Shown: positions 1 to 7,780 of the stretch, piece by piece
Layout of the letters: each line of letters begins with the position of its first letter
Numbering within the stretch: the first letter of the stretch is position 1
Assembly: GCF_021533835.1 (NCBI RefSeq)
Contig: NZ_JAKFYQ010000002.1
Coordinates: forward strand, 620,001 to 684,000
DNA length: 64,000 nucleotides
Origin: Synechococcus sp. Nb3U1
GTDB lineage: Bacteria > Cyanobacteriota > Cyanobacteriia > Thermostichales > Thermostichaceae
Direction of reading: 5' to 3'
Translations under genes and position numbers: made by a program
The notes under the pieces: generated by a model
What the model was told of the DNA's origin: nothing
The model's database searches: none
The model's input: only the letters and a program-made list of their open reading frames with translations

Positions 1-1049
1 GGGCGGTAGAACCGATGGTAGCTATAAACGGGGGTAGCCGGAAAGCCACGGCGAATTTTATGGGATCCCCCTGCGCCGGGATCAAAGTTGTGGATCCCTT
101 CTTGAATGGCCAGCGCAATCGGCTCGTAGTAGCAAACATTAAAATGTAGAAACTTGACCTCTTCCCGACATCCCCAGTAACGTCCAAACAAGCGATCGCC
201 CTTACGGATACAGAAGGACATCCCCACCACCTCTGCGTCTCGTTCCCCGGCCACCAGCACCACCCGTTCCCGATAGTTGGCGTGTAACGACTCAAAAAAT
301 CGACGATTCAGGTACTTGCTCCAGTTCCAAAATTGGGCGCAAGTATTGCTGTAGAAGTCGTACATCAAAGAAAGTAGCCGAGGCGAGATGCGATCCCCTG
401 TATAAATGTTCAGGTTTAGGCCACTTTTTTCCATGGCAGCCCGTTCCCGCTTGATGTTACGTCGTTGGTTGGCATTAAACTGACCCAAAAAGTCTTCATA
501 AGAGCGATAGCCAGGGTTGTGCCATTGGTAATTGTGGGTAATGCGGGGAATGAATCCATCCGCTTCCAGTTGTGCCCGCCAGTCTAGATCCACGTAGAGC
601 AAACTGAACACCGAAATATCATTCTCTCGACAAAAGCGATCGATGGCCATCAACATCAACGGCCAAAGTTCGGCTTCTAAACTTTCGGGATGAACCAGAA
701 TGCGATAGCCCGTAGCCGGAGTAAAAGGGGCCATGCCGATCAATTTTGGGTAGTAGCGTTCCCCCAGTTGGCTGGCGACTGAGGCCCACTCTTGGTCGAA
801 AACAAATTCCCCCTGGCTGTGGCTTTTCAGATATAGCGGGGCAGCAGCGATCAACTGGCCTTCGGATTCCACCAACAGATGACAGGGCATCCAGCCGGTT
901 TTGCGACTGGCAGATCCTGAGCTTTCCAAACTATGCAGCCATTCATATTCCAAAAAAGGAGAGGTGCGCCCCGTTTCCAGCGCTTGCCAGGCGGCGGCTG
1001 GGATCTCGCGGATATCGTGGCACCAACGCAACTTCAAACGGGTTGACAT
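1..1049 (-). CDS. FemAB/GNAT-like peptidogalycan-type protein (COG3146), 3' end outside window
   Basis: My reading of the minus strand gives an open frame from an ATG at 1049 (MSTRLKLRWCHDIREIPAAA) to the window edge, about 349 residues without a stop. Recognisable stretches are FNANQRRNIKRERAAM, FYSNTCAQFWNWSKYLNRRFF and GRYWGCREEVKFLHFNVCYY, which match the COG3146/DUF482 family, a FemAB-like double-GNAT fold. The family is usually annotated as N-acyltransferase or 'peptidogalycan biosynthesis' but its substrate is not established. The start overlaps the end of the small gene upstream by 16 bp, so the two are probably co-translated. The C-terminus lies outside the window. Confidence 0.85.
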   Translation of the reverse strand, partial: MSTRLKLRWCHDIREIPAAAWQALETGRTSPFLEYEWLHSLESSGSASRKTGWMPCHLLVESEGQLIAAAPLYLKSHSQGEFVFDQEWASVASQLGERYYPKLIGMAPFTPATGYRILVHPESLEAELWPLMLMAIDRFCRENDISVFSLLYVDLDWRAQLEADGFIPRITHNYQWHNPGYRSYEDFLGQFNANQRRNIKRERAAMEKSGLNLNIYTGDRISPRLLSLMYDFYSNTCAQFWNWSKYLNRRFFESLHANYRERVVLVAGERDAEVVGMSFCIRKGDRLFGRYWGCREEVKFLHFNVCYYEPIALAIQEGIHNFDPGAGGSHKIRRGFPATPVYSYHRFYR

Positions 1050-1222
1050 TTGCCTGCTCGGATCAGTCCGACCCGTCGTGCGATCGCTTCTGCTTGGCTG
1101 GGGAAAGGCCCCCAGTGCTCCTGCTGGTGCAAGAGGGGATCCTCAGCAGAAAGGGATAACACCTGACAGGATCCCTGCGGTTGTTTGATCACATACCATT
1201 CTGGAACAGGATCCGAAACCAT
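1034..1222 (-). CDS. Small conserved cyanobacterial protein (62 aa), unknown function
   Basis: A 62-residue protein beginning MVSDPVPEWYVIKQPQGSCQ and ending with a GPFPSQAEAIARRVGLIRAGKCQP tract. From memory this pattern (WYVV-QP-x-G, then W-GPF-x-S/T-x-x-EAIARRVGLIRAGKC) recurs in small cyanobacterial proteins, but I know no assigned function. A GGGAG motif sits 7 nt before the ATG. It has no membrane segment or signal peptide. It overlaps the FemAB/GNAT-like gene by 16 bp, which argues that it is translated and not a chance frame. Confidence 0.75.
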   Translation of the reverse strand: MVSDPVPEWYVIKQPQGSCQVLSLSAEDPLLHQQEHWGPFPSQAEAIARRVGLIRAGKCQPV

Positions 1223-1280
1223 GCTGCTACTCCCTCGCCTAAGATAGGACTTCCCTGACGGGGCCTATCTTCCCTTGATT

Positions 1281-2342
1281 TTAGTCGGGATCCCTCGGCT
1301 CGTAATAGCGGTTAGCCAGCTCTAGGGCTGCCTGAAACTTTTGCTTGCGGCTGAGATCGGATCGACGGGCGATGTGAGCGAAGGTATTGATGTCCGGGGG
1401 CAAAAAGTCAAAAGAGCGCTGTTCCTGAACAATGTCCACTACCAAGGCGCAAAGAGCCTGCTGATAATCGTTATAAAAAATTTTTCCCAGAGCCTTGAGG
1501 CGACCATCCGGCACCGGATTATTAAAATCGATTGCCTGCAACTCCCCCCGCTCATCGATGAACATCTCCACAGAGTTCATCTCATAGCCTAAGACCCGAT
1601 TGATAATTTGACAGGTATCAATCACCTTTTTGCCCAGTTCTGGGCTGAGAAACTCGGGATCAAACAGATACTCACTGGCATCCATTTTGCGGAAGATATA
1701 TTTGATAGGGATAATTTTACGGCCAATACATAAGGCGCGAATTTGCCAAGGATAGGGGGTTTTTACCTTCTCCTGGATCATCATCACCTGGGATCCCGAA
1801 TGGTTATACAGATACAGCAGTTGATCCATATTATGGGCTAGCTCCACCCCGATTGCCTCTCGACCTTCGGCGGGTTTGATCACAATCGGCCAGCCCAGCT
1901 CTTCGGTCATGCCCTGCCAATCGAAAAATTTGTGATATTTAAAATCATCTCCCTGCAGAGCTGGAGCTTCTTTGGGGGGCAGGATGTAGGTTTTCGGGAT
2001 AGAAATACCCAGATCTTTGACCACCATGTAGGCAGCATCTTTATTGCGCAGATAGTAATAGAAGCTGAAGGGATTATTGATGATGTAAACCCCCTGAAAG
2101 GCAAAGCCCATGAATAAGCCAATTGCCTGGGGATACAGGTAGCTAAACCGATCCAGGATCAGGCGATATTTAGTGCGGTAATCGAGATCGACTTCGTGGA
2201 TGGTGACGTGTTCGGCGCGGATCTTATAGGTTTGGCCATTGACGGCGGAGATGGGCGGGAGCGCGTTCAGCCGTGCTACGGTGTCGTCCCCAAAAGGTTC
2301 GCTAAAATGCAGGCTGCCGATCCAGTAGTCTTCCGTCGTCAT
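1281..2342 (-). CDS. ATP-grasp (RimK-like) carboxylate-amine ligase
   Basis: A 353-aa protein starting MTTEDYWIGSLHFSEPF. The ATG at 2342 is preferred over an upstream frame extension because GGAGG lies 8 nt before it and the extension would run into the upstream gene. Features are a pre-ATP-grasp segment (residues ~1-110), a lysine region PIVIKPAEGREAIGVELAHN (~170-190), and a C-terminal metal/ATP site NSVEMFIDERGELQAIDFNN (~265-290) in which E, D and N are the expected Mg-binding residues. ATP-grasp enzymes join a carboxylate to an amine through an acyl-phosphate; the substrate here is unknown. It follows the alpha/beta-hydrolase gene with a 29-bp gap, which indicates an operon. Confidence 0.88.
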   Translation of the reverse strand: MTTEDYWIGSLHFSEPFGDDTVARLNALPPISAVNGQTYKIRAEHVTIHEVDLDYRTKYRLILDRFSYLYPQAIGLFMGFAFQGVYIINNPFSFYYYLRNKDAAYMVVKDLGISIPKTYILPPKEAPALQGDDFKYHKFFDWQGMTEELGWPIVIKPAEGREAIGVELAHNMDQLLYLYNHSGSQVMMIQEKVKTPYPWQIRALCIGRKIIPIKYIFRKMDASEYLFDPEFLSPELGKKVIDTCQIINRVLGYEMNSVEMFIDERGELQAIDFNNPVPDGRLKALGKIFYNDYQQALCALVVDIVQEQRSFDFLPPDINTFAHIARRSDLSRKQKFQAALELANRYYEPRDPD

Positions 2343-2371
2343 TGTTTTCCCTCCACACCTCATAGGGGATC

Positions 2372-3103
2372 CTACGCGAAGGCTCGGATTTGCGCTTGCC
2401 ATGTGGGCCAGTCGTGATCCCCTTCCCACACCTCCAATTGATGGGGGATCCCGTTGCGGTTGAGCACCTCCGACAGCCGCAGATTATCACCGAGGCAGTG
2501 GTCGTGATGTGCGGTCAGTAACTTGAGATCCGTATTGCGCCCCCCCAGTTGATCCCACAGTTGTCGACTCATATTGGACATGTAGGCGAGCGGATTGATG
2601 AAATACAGCTCCTGCTCCGCCTGCTGGGGATCCCAGCCGGTAATGGATCCGAGGGCTGCCACATCATAAGGCCCACCCAAGGCCAAACAACGGCGTACCA
2701 GGCCCGGATGGCGACAGGCGAGATTCACTGCATGGGTTGCCCCTAGCGAAAACCCCGCTACCACCAAAAAATCATTCTGGGTTTCCTCTCGGGCATAGGG
2801 GATCAGCTCCCCCACCCAGTGTTGCTCCAGCAACAGCCATTGATCCCGCCGTTGGGGCAACTCCAGCTCACGGTTGAAAAAGGTTTCCCAGTCTAGGGTT
2901 TCCACACAAAAGGCTTGCAGGTAGCCCTGCTCCAGGTGATGGCTGAGGCTGGCGATAATGCCGCGATCCTCTAGGTCGAAGAAGCGGCCATTACTGGTGG
3001 GCAAACAGATCAGCGGGTAACCCTGATGCCCGAAGTGGAGCATTTCCATATCCCGGTTCAAGATCCGAGAGGGGAAGCGCAGGTATTGACGGGAATAGGA
3101 CAT
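2372..3103 (-). CDS. Alpha/beta-hydrolase, esterase family (COG4947-like)
   Basis: A 243-aa cytosolic protein (MSYSRQYLRFPSRILNRDME) with an esterase-type alpha/beta fold. The nucleophile elbow is GFSLG near residue 118, and the catalytic histidine is probably in EGDHDWPTW at the C-terminus. The sequence FGHQGYPLICLPTSNGRFFD near the N-terminus fits the oxyanion-hole region of this family. There is no signal peptide. It is the first gene of a two-gene unit with the ATP-grasp ligase downstream; I read the pair as making and breaking, or loading and releasing, an unknown acyl product, which is inference. Confidence 0.88.
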   Translation of the reverse strand: MSYSRQYLRFPSRILNRDMEMLHFGHQGYPLICLPTSNGRFFDLEDRGIIASLSHHLEQGYLQAFCVETLDWETFFNRELELPQRRDQWLLLEQHWVGELIPYAREETQNDFLVVAGFSLGATHAVNLACRHPGLVRRCLALGGPYDVAALGSITGWDPQQAEQELYFINPLAYMSNMSRQLWDQLGGRNTDLKLLTAHHDHCLGDNLRLSEVLNRNGIPHQLEVWEGDHDWPTWQAQIRAFA

Positions 3104-3224
3104 GGGAACTAGAGGAGGGATCCTCTGAAGATATACCAGGCTTTGCTCACCAAGAGCAGAGTGAGATCCGCCTTGCTAGGTGAATATCCGAGCCATTCTG
3201 ATCCGTTCAGGGTCAGCCACCGGC

Positions 3225-3872
3225 TCAGGAAATCTCCGTGAACAGATCCTTAAGGGCGGTGCGAGCGGCCAAGTGCTTACGGGTGGACTCAAGAATTTCT
3301 TCTTCCCGTCGCAGGCGGCCTTCGGTGCTGAGCATTTCCAACAGGGCCTGCTGCTCCTGCGGTGCCCCATGAAAGTGGCCGGCAATCCAGTAGGACAGCT
3401 CCGTCGGGGTGGTGGGTAATTGATCCGGCAGTTCCGTATCCCGCTCCATCAGCTTGCCCGAGAGGCGTACCACATCTTCCAGTAGGGTAGACACCTGCCG
3501 CACCAAACCTTGCAAATCAGAAGGGGTCGGCTCATCCTCGATCCACTCCACCAACCCCACCCGGAAGGGTTTTTCCCGAACGTAGTCCAGAAGGCGGAAG
3601 CGCTGCTGCCCCAGGGTCAAAATATCCATGCGATCATCCGGCAACCGCTGCACCTGCAACACCTCGGCACAACAGCCTACCCGGGCTGGGGATCCCGTCT
3701 GGGGATCGAACATGAGCACCCCAAAGCGCCGATCCGTCTCCAAAACGGTGTTGATCATCATGCGGTAGCGAGGCTCAAAAATATGCAGCGGCAGAGGGCG
3801 GCCCGGAAACAGCACCACCTCCGGCAGCGGGAACAACGGCAGCTCACGAACATCCAGTGAAGAGGAAGGCAT
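3225..3872 (-). CDS. Lon N-terminal (substrate-binding) domain protein
   Basis: A 215-aa protein that is only the N-terminal LON domain of Lon protease, without ATPase or protease domains. The diagnostic start is LPLFPLPEVVLFPGRPLPLH followed by IFEPRYRMM (residues ~11-40), with GVLMF and the CAEVLQV strand after it. The C-terminal 80 residues are helical (LLEDVVRLSGKLMERDTELP and LEMLSTEGRLRREEEIL). Stand-alone LON-domain proteins of this length are common in cyanobacteria and their role is unproven. It is separated by about 120 bp from ruvC on the same strand. Confidence 0.92.
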   Translation of the reverse strand: MPSSSLDVRELPLFPLPEVVLFPGRPLPLHIFEPRYRMMINTVLETDRRFGVLMFDPQTGSPARVGCCAEVLQVQRLPDDRMDILTLGQQRFRLLDYVREKPFRVGLVEWIEDEPTPSDLQGLVRQVSTLLEDVVRLSGKLMERDTELPDQLPTTPTELSYWIAGHFHGAPQEQQALLEMLSTEGRLRREEEILESTRKHLAARTALKDLFTEIS

Positions 3873-3966
3873 AGCGTCTGTGCTTTTCGTTGTAATGAGT
3901 CTAGCCCATCTTCTTTACTGATCTTTACCAATATCGGAGCGGATTTTAGGACTCCATCCCGAGCGA

Positions 3967-3994
3967 GTTCTGGAATCTCTGTTCTGGAATCTCT
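3967..3994. repeat. 14-bp perfect tandem duplication at the ruvC stop codon
   Basis: The 14-mer GTTCTGGAATCTCT occurs twice back to back at 3967-3980 and 3981-3994. The second copy reaches into the ruvC stop codon (3993-3995 on the minus strand). It looks like a recent slippage duplication and has no apparent coding effect. Confidence 0.8.
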
Positions 3995-4490
3995 AAAGAA
4001 AGCGATGGTGCCAAACGGTGAGGGCAATGGCCAGGGCATCGGCGGCATCGTCAGGGCGGGGCAAGCTCGGCAGGTTGAGTTCTCGGGCCACCGCGGTTTG
4101 GACGGCGTGTTTATCGGCGCGCCCATATCCGGTCAGGCTTTGTTTCACCTGTGCGGGCGTAAACTCCGCCGGCAACAGCTGATGCTGGGCCAAAGTGAGC
4201 AAAATCACCCCACGGGCCTGAGCCACGGCAATCGTATTGCCCATTTTGTAGAAGAAGAGTTTTTCGATCCCCACCTGTTGGGGGCGCAGTTGGTGCAGTA
4301 GCTGATCCAAATCGTTGTGCAAAGTTTGTAGGCGTTCCGGCATCGATTGTTGGCTCGAGGTGCTGATCACGCCGTAATCGACCGTTTTTAAGCCTGTGGA
4401 TCCCGCCAGAATACAGCCAAAGCCCATGGTGCCCAAGCCTGGGTCAAGGCCGAGGATCAACTGATCTGCTCCAGGGGGCTGCTGGCTCAA
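3993..4490 (-). CDS. ruvC: Holliday junction resolvase RuvC
   Basis: A 165-aa protein, normal length for RuvC. The RNase H-like active site is visible: first Asp in [14 protein letters not shown] (~residue 15), Glu in [15 protein letters not shown] (~75), and the C-terminal acidic pair in [14 protein letters not shown] (~148). The DNA-binding signature [13 protein letters not shown] is also present. RuvC cuts Holliday junctions as a dimer after RuvAB branch migration; ruvA and ruvB are not in this window. It lies 13 bp after pgsA on the same strand and is probably co-transcribed with it. Confidence 0.97.
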   Translation of the reverse strand: MSQQPPGADQLILGLDPGLGTMGFGCILAGSTGLKTVDYGVISTSSQQSMPERLQTLHNDLDQLLHQLRPQQVGIEKLFFYKMGNTIAVAQARGVILLTLAQHQLLPAEFTPAQVKQSLTGYGRADKHAVQTAVARELNLPSLPRPDDAADALAIALTVWHHRFL

Positions 4491-4503
4491 AGGGTCGGAT
4501 ACT

Positions 4504-5103
4504 TCAGGCAGAGGTGCTCTCCTTGTCCAGTCTGGAGATGGGATCCGGCTCGGTATGGTCGTTGCGCAGATACATCAACCCTGAGAGCAAGGTCAGAACC
4601 ACCGCCAGCCAAAAACAGGGGATCCCCATGGGCCACCCCGGGATCAACAGAGCGATGGCCAGGATTTGTGTCACGGTTTTTGCCTTGCCCCAGAGGTTGG
4701 CCCCGCGAATGTGGGTTTGGTTCACCCGCCAACCGGCAATAGCCAGTTCTCGACCCACAATTAGAAAGACCCCCCAGGCTGGGATCCGACCCAACTCCAG
4801 CAAACTGAGCAGAGGGGCTAACACCAGCAGCTTATCTACCAAGGGATCCAAAAACTTGCCCACATCCGTCACCAACCCATAGCGCCGCGCCAAGTAGCCA
4901 TCCAGCCAGTCGGTGGCAGCCGCCAATAGGAACGCCCAAAAGGCCAATCGTTCTCCTCGCGGGGATCCCCAACTTAATCCCAGCAAAATGAACGGGATCC
5001 CGGCCAAACGCAAGAGGGTAATGGCGGTGGGCAGATTCACCCCTGCCAGTTTGGTTCCCTGGCTTGGAATGCCCTTTTCTACCTTGGCTTCGCCTGAGTT
5101 CAT
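4504..5103 (-). CDS. pgsA: CDP-diacylglycerol--glycerol-3-phosphate 3-phosphatidyltransferase
   Basis: A 199-aa integral membrane enzyme that makes phosphatidylglycerol-phosphate, the precursor of PG, which cyanobacterial photosystems require. The CDP-alcohol phosphotransferase motif DG-x2-AR-x8-G-x3-D-x3-D is read in [12 protein letters not shown] and [11 protein letters not shown] (residues ~65-92), with several hydrophobic helices around it. The N-terminus ([20 protein letters not shown]) adds about 20 polar residues before the first helix. Its ATG overlaps the TGA of the upstream nucleoside hydrolase (ATGA), so translation is likely coupled to a gene that ends in a minisatellite. Confidence 0.96.
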   Translation of the reverse strand: MNSGEAKVEKGIPSQGTKLAGVNLPTAITLLRLAGIPFILLGLSWGSPRGERLAFWAFLLAAATDWLDGYLARRYGLVTDVGKFLDPLVDKLLVLAPLLSLLELGRIPAWGVFLIVGRELAIAGWRVNQTHIRGANLWGKAKTVTQILAIALLIPGWPMGIPCFWLAVVLTLLSGLMYLRNDHTEPDPISRLDKESTSA

Positions 5104-6254
5104 AGGACTCCGTCCTGCTGACGCGATTGGACTCCGTCCTGCTGACGCGATTGGACTCCGTCCCGCTGACGCGATTGGACTCCGTCCTGCTGACGCGATT
5201 GGACTCCGTCCCGCTGACGCGATTGGACTCCGTCCCGCTGACGCGATTGGACTCCGTCCCGCTGACGCGATTGGACTCCGTCCCGCTGACGCGATTGGAC
5301 TCCGTCCCGCTGACGCGATTGGTAATGGCCCAATCGCTCCGTGAGCAGATCGTAAAAGCCCTGGGCATCGACCTCAAAAGCCACCTGGACATTGGCAGGC
5401 TGGCCACTGGATCCCCAGCGATCCACCACCGTGCGGCCCAAGTTGAGAGGGCTAGCGGTTTCCACTTCCACATAACAGGGCTTTGTCTGGAACAATTGGG
5501 GTTCGAGCAGATAGGCGATCACACAGGGATCATGCAAGGGCCCACCGGGCAATCCGTAGCGCTCGATGTCGAACTTGCCATAAAAGGTGAGCATGGCAGC
5601 CACCGTCTGCCCCACTTTTGTCCCCAGGGCGCGAATCCGCTCGATTCGCTCTGGGGTGCTGATCACCCGATGCGTCACATTCAATCCCAACATCACCACC
5701 TCTCGGATCCCGGCACTGAGCACCACCTGCGCTGCATGCGGATCCGTGAGGATGTTGAACTCGGCTGCCGGGGTGACATTACCCTCAAAAGCGGATCCCC
5801 CCATGAACACTAGCGTCTCAATATGATCGACAATCTGCGGCTGTTGCACCAAGGCCACTGCCAAGTTGGTCATGGGGCCGAGCAGCGCCAGGGTGACCGG
5901 CTCCGGAGCAGCCATCAAAGTTTGGATGAGATACTGCACTCCATGAGCGGATCCCAGGGGCATTTTCGGCTCCGGCAGATCGGCCCCATCGATCCCAGTT
6001 TTGCCATGCACATGTTCGGCAGTTTCCAAAGGGCGCAACAGCGGACGCGGACAGCCAGCATAGACCCCCATCTCAGGATGACCCGCCAATTCACAAATAC
6101 GCCGGGCATTGTCGCTGGTTTGTTGCACCGAAACATTCCCGGCCACCGTCGTGATGCCGAGCAGTTCCAACTCCGGCGAAGCCATGGCCAACAACAGCGC
6201 CACAGCATCATCTTGGCCAGGGTCACAATCGACAATCAACGGGCGTCGCGCCAT
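5100..6254 (-). CDS. Inosine/uridine-preferring nucleoside hydrolase with a tandem-repeat C-terminal tail
   Basis: A 384-aa protein. The first ~310 residues are a complete IU-type nucleoside hydrolase: the calcium-binding motif VDCDPGQDDAVALLLA (residues ~8-23), LALLGPMTNLA, FMGGSAFEGNVTPAAEFNI and the late metal Asp in GGPLHDPCVIAYLL. It should release ribose from a nucleoside in purine/pyrimidine salvage. After GFYDLLTERLGHY, where family members normally stop, come nine copies of the octapeptide QSRQ(R/Q)DGV and a final Leu. The tail is encoded by a 24-bp minisatellite. The gene's stop overlaps the pgsA start. Confidence 0.93.
   Translation of the reverse strand: MARRPLIVDCDPGQDDAVALLLAMASPELELLGITTVAGNVSVQQTSDNARRICELAGHPEMGVYAGCPRPLLRPLETAEHVHGKTGIDGADLPEPKMPLGSAHGVQYLIQTLMAAPEPVTLALLGPMTNLAVALVQQPQIVDHIETLVFMGGSAFEGNVTPAAEFNILTDPHAAQVVLSAGIREVVMLGLNVTHRVISTPERIERIRALGTKVGQTVAAMLTFYGKFDIERYGLPGGPLHDPCVIAYLLEPQLFQTKPCYVEVETASPLNLGRTVVDRWGSSGQPANVQVAFEVDAQGFYDLLTERLGHYQSRQRDGVQSRQRDGVQSRQRDGVQSRQRDGVQSRQRDGVQSRQQDGVQSRQRDGVQSRQQDGVQSRQQDGVL
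5105..5322. repeat. 24-bp tandem repeat, nine units, coding the nucleoside hydrolase tail
   Basis: Nine direct copies of a 24-bp unit starting GGACTCCGTCC and ending GACGCGATT fill 5105-5320, with the next GG at 5321-5322. Units differ only at one C/T position (CCTGCTG or CCCGCTG), which gives Gln or Arg in the peptide; in plus-strand order the variants are T,T,C,T,C,C,C,C,C. As 24 is a multiple of 3, copy-number change keeps the reading frame. At least four of the six frames are open through the array. Confidence 0.95.
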
Positions 6255-6432
6255 AGGGATCCCAGCAATAGTTCAACCCTTAGTGTAGGCGGCAATTGCC
6301 GAGACCACCCTACGGGATCCTGACCACGGCAGCGCTGTCAGATCTCACAGGTTTCCCAACCCCAATTCCCTGACTCACAGGGATCCCGCCCAGATTTACA
6401 ATATAAAGAGATACCCCACCTTTTGCTCCTCG
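6255..6432. promoter_or_regulatory. Divergent intergenic region, nucleoside hydrolase / kaiA promoters
   Basis: This 178-bp spacer separates the minus-strand nucleoside hydrolase and plus-strand kaiA. A plausible -10 box for kaiA is TACAAT at 6397-6402, just before an A/T run; no good -35 hexamer stands 16-18 bp upstream. Two GGGATCCC copies lie in the spacer. Assignment of the promoter is tentative. Confidence 0.35.
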
Positions 6433-7440
6433 TTGAACCCCAGTACACAGCCACTGCGTATCTGTCTGCTGCAAGCCTGGGATCCACTCGATGGGGAACC
6501 ATTGGTTTGTGAATCAATCTTGCCGCCCCAACGCTTTGCCAGCGAGACTTTCCGCGAGCCAGACCTGTTCCTCAAGCACTTACACCAGCAAAATGGCAGC
6601 ATCGACTGCTTGGTATTGCTGGTGGATCCGGTTCGACTGGAGCAACTAGAGCGCATCGGCAACCAACTGTGCGAATGGGGGCTGCTCTTGCCCACGGTGT
6701 TGGTGCTGGTTTTAGAGTCCTCAGAGCCCGAGCCTAGCCCAGAAGAAACCTGCCCTCAGCGCGGACGCGCCCAAGCTCTGCCGAGAACCCCTCATGCTGC
6801 CGCCGTCAATGCCCTCCTCAAACGGGAGCAATTTTTCTACCACAACGCTACCTTGGTGCGCTCCCTGGCGCCGCGAGACCTGCTGATGCATACCAATGGC
6901 ATTTCTCCCCTGGAGTTATTGATTGAGCGGGCCATCGCCCTATTTTTACAAGTTTCCCCCACCTGTGGTCTACCGCAAGGCCAAGTACGCCCGAAAGAAC
7001 AAGCCTACCTGACCTACAGCAACCAGCAACAGCAGCATCTGGCGGAAAAATTGCGGGAACGGCTGGGCTATGCCGGAGTGTATTATCATCGTGACCCCAC
7101 TTTGTTCTATCGACGCCTGCCTGAACCGGAACGGCGGGCCTTGATGCAGCGGCTACGGGGTCTGTACCAAACCATCGTCCTCGAATATTTTCAGTCCCCA
7201 GAAACCGCCAATGCCCGCATCGATGAACTGGTGGCGCTGGCCTTTTTTGCCGATATTGGCGCTGCCCAACTGTTGGAGCTGCACATGGGCTTGATGGAAG
7301 ATTTTGCCAAACAACTGAAATTGGAGGGCCGCAATGAGGAGATCCTGCTGGACTATCGCATTACCCTGATCGATGTGATGGCCCACCTGAGCGAAATGTA
7401 CCGCCGCTCCATTCCCAAACCCGCGCCGAGGGATCCCTGA
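6433..7440 (+). CDS. kaiA: Circadian clock protein KaiA
   Basis: A 335-aa protein with a TTG start (MNPSTQPLRICLLQAWDPLD). The N-terminal pseudo-receiver domain spans about 1-115 (GSIDCLVLLVDP; LPTVLVLVLES). The C-terminal KaiC-binding domain is clear: LAEKLRERLGYAGVYYHRDP, RIDELVALAFFADI, DFAKQLKLEGRNEEILLDYR and LSEMYRRSIP. KaiA stimulates KaiC autophosphorylation by binding the KaiC A-loop. It is longer than the ~284 aa of Synechococcus elongatus, mainly through a charged, proline-rich insert near residues 98-125. It is 3 bp from kaiB. No strong Shine-Dalgarno precedes the TTG, so the exact start is uncertain. Confidence 0.95.
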   Translation: MNPSTQPLRICLLQAWDPLDGEPLVCESILPPQRFASETFREPDLFLKHLHQQNGSIDCLVLLVDPVRLEQLERIGNQLCEWGLLLPTVLVLVLESSEPEPSPEETCPQRGRAQALPRTPHAAAVNALLKREQFFYHNATLVRSLAPRDLLMHTNGISPLELLIERAIALFLQVSPTCGLPQGQVRPKEQAYLTYSNQQQQHLAEKLRERLGYAGVYYHRDPTLFYRRLPEPERRALMQRLRGLYQTIVLEYFQSPETANARIDELVALAFFADIGAAQLLELHMGLMEDFAKQLKLEGRNEEILLDYRITLIDVMAHLSEMYRRSIPKPAPRDP

Positions 7441-7443
7441 ATC

Positions 7444-7752
7444 ATGTCTGCCGAAACTCGCAAAGCCTACGTTCTCAAGCTCTACGTGGCGGGCAACACC
7501 CCCAACTCCCTGCGTGCCCTCAATACCCTGCAAGATATTTTGGAAAAAGAGTTTCGTGGCGTGTATAGCCTCAAGGTGATCGACGTCTTGAAAAATCCGC
7601 AGCTGGCAGAGGAGGATAAGATCTTGGCAACGCCGACTTTGGCCAAAATCCTGCCGCCACCGGTGCGCAAGATCATTGGCGATCTGTCGAACCGCGAGAA
7701 AGTGCTGATTGGCCTAGACCTGCTCTACGAAGAATTGGACGCAGAGGCTTGA
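7444..7752 (+). CDS. kaiB: Circadian clock protein KaiB
   Basis: A 102-aa thioredoxin-like fold-switching clock protein. Family landmarks are [18 protein letters not shown] at the N-terminus, [16 protein letters not shown], the cis-proline region [20 protein letters not shown] and the acidic tail [10 protein letters not shown]. KaiB binds phosphorylated KaiC and sequesters KaiA to start dephosphorylation. It sits between kaiA and kaiC on the same strand with gaps of 3 and 28 bp, the canonical kaiABC order. Confidence 0.98.
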   Translation: MSAETRKAYVLKLYVAGNTPNSLRALNTLQDILEKEFRGVYSLKVIDVLKNPQLAEEDKILATPTLAKILPPPVRKIIGDLSNREKVLIGLDLLYEELDAEA

Positions 7753-7780
7753 ACCACGCTACGGGAGTGAGGAGAGTGGA

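Noticed and set aside
746-1188. Plus-strand frames over the FemAB/GNAT-like gene
   Set aside because: Antisense to a well-supported family match on the minus strand.
4832-5813. Long frames on both strands through the 24-bp array (213, 143 and 228 residues)
   Set aside because: They are open only because the repeat length is a multiple of 3; outside the array they overlap pgsA and the nucleoside hydrolase and have no domain similarity.
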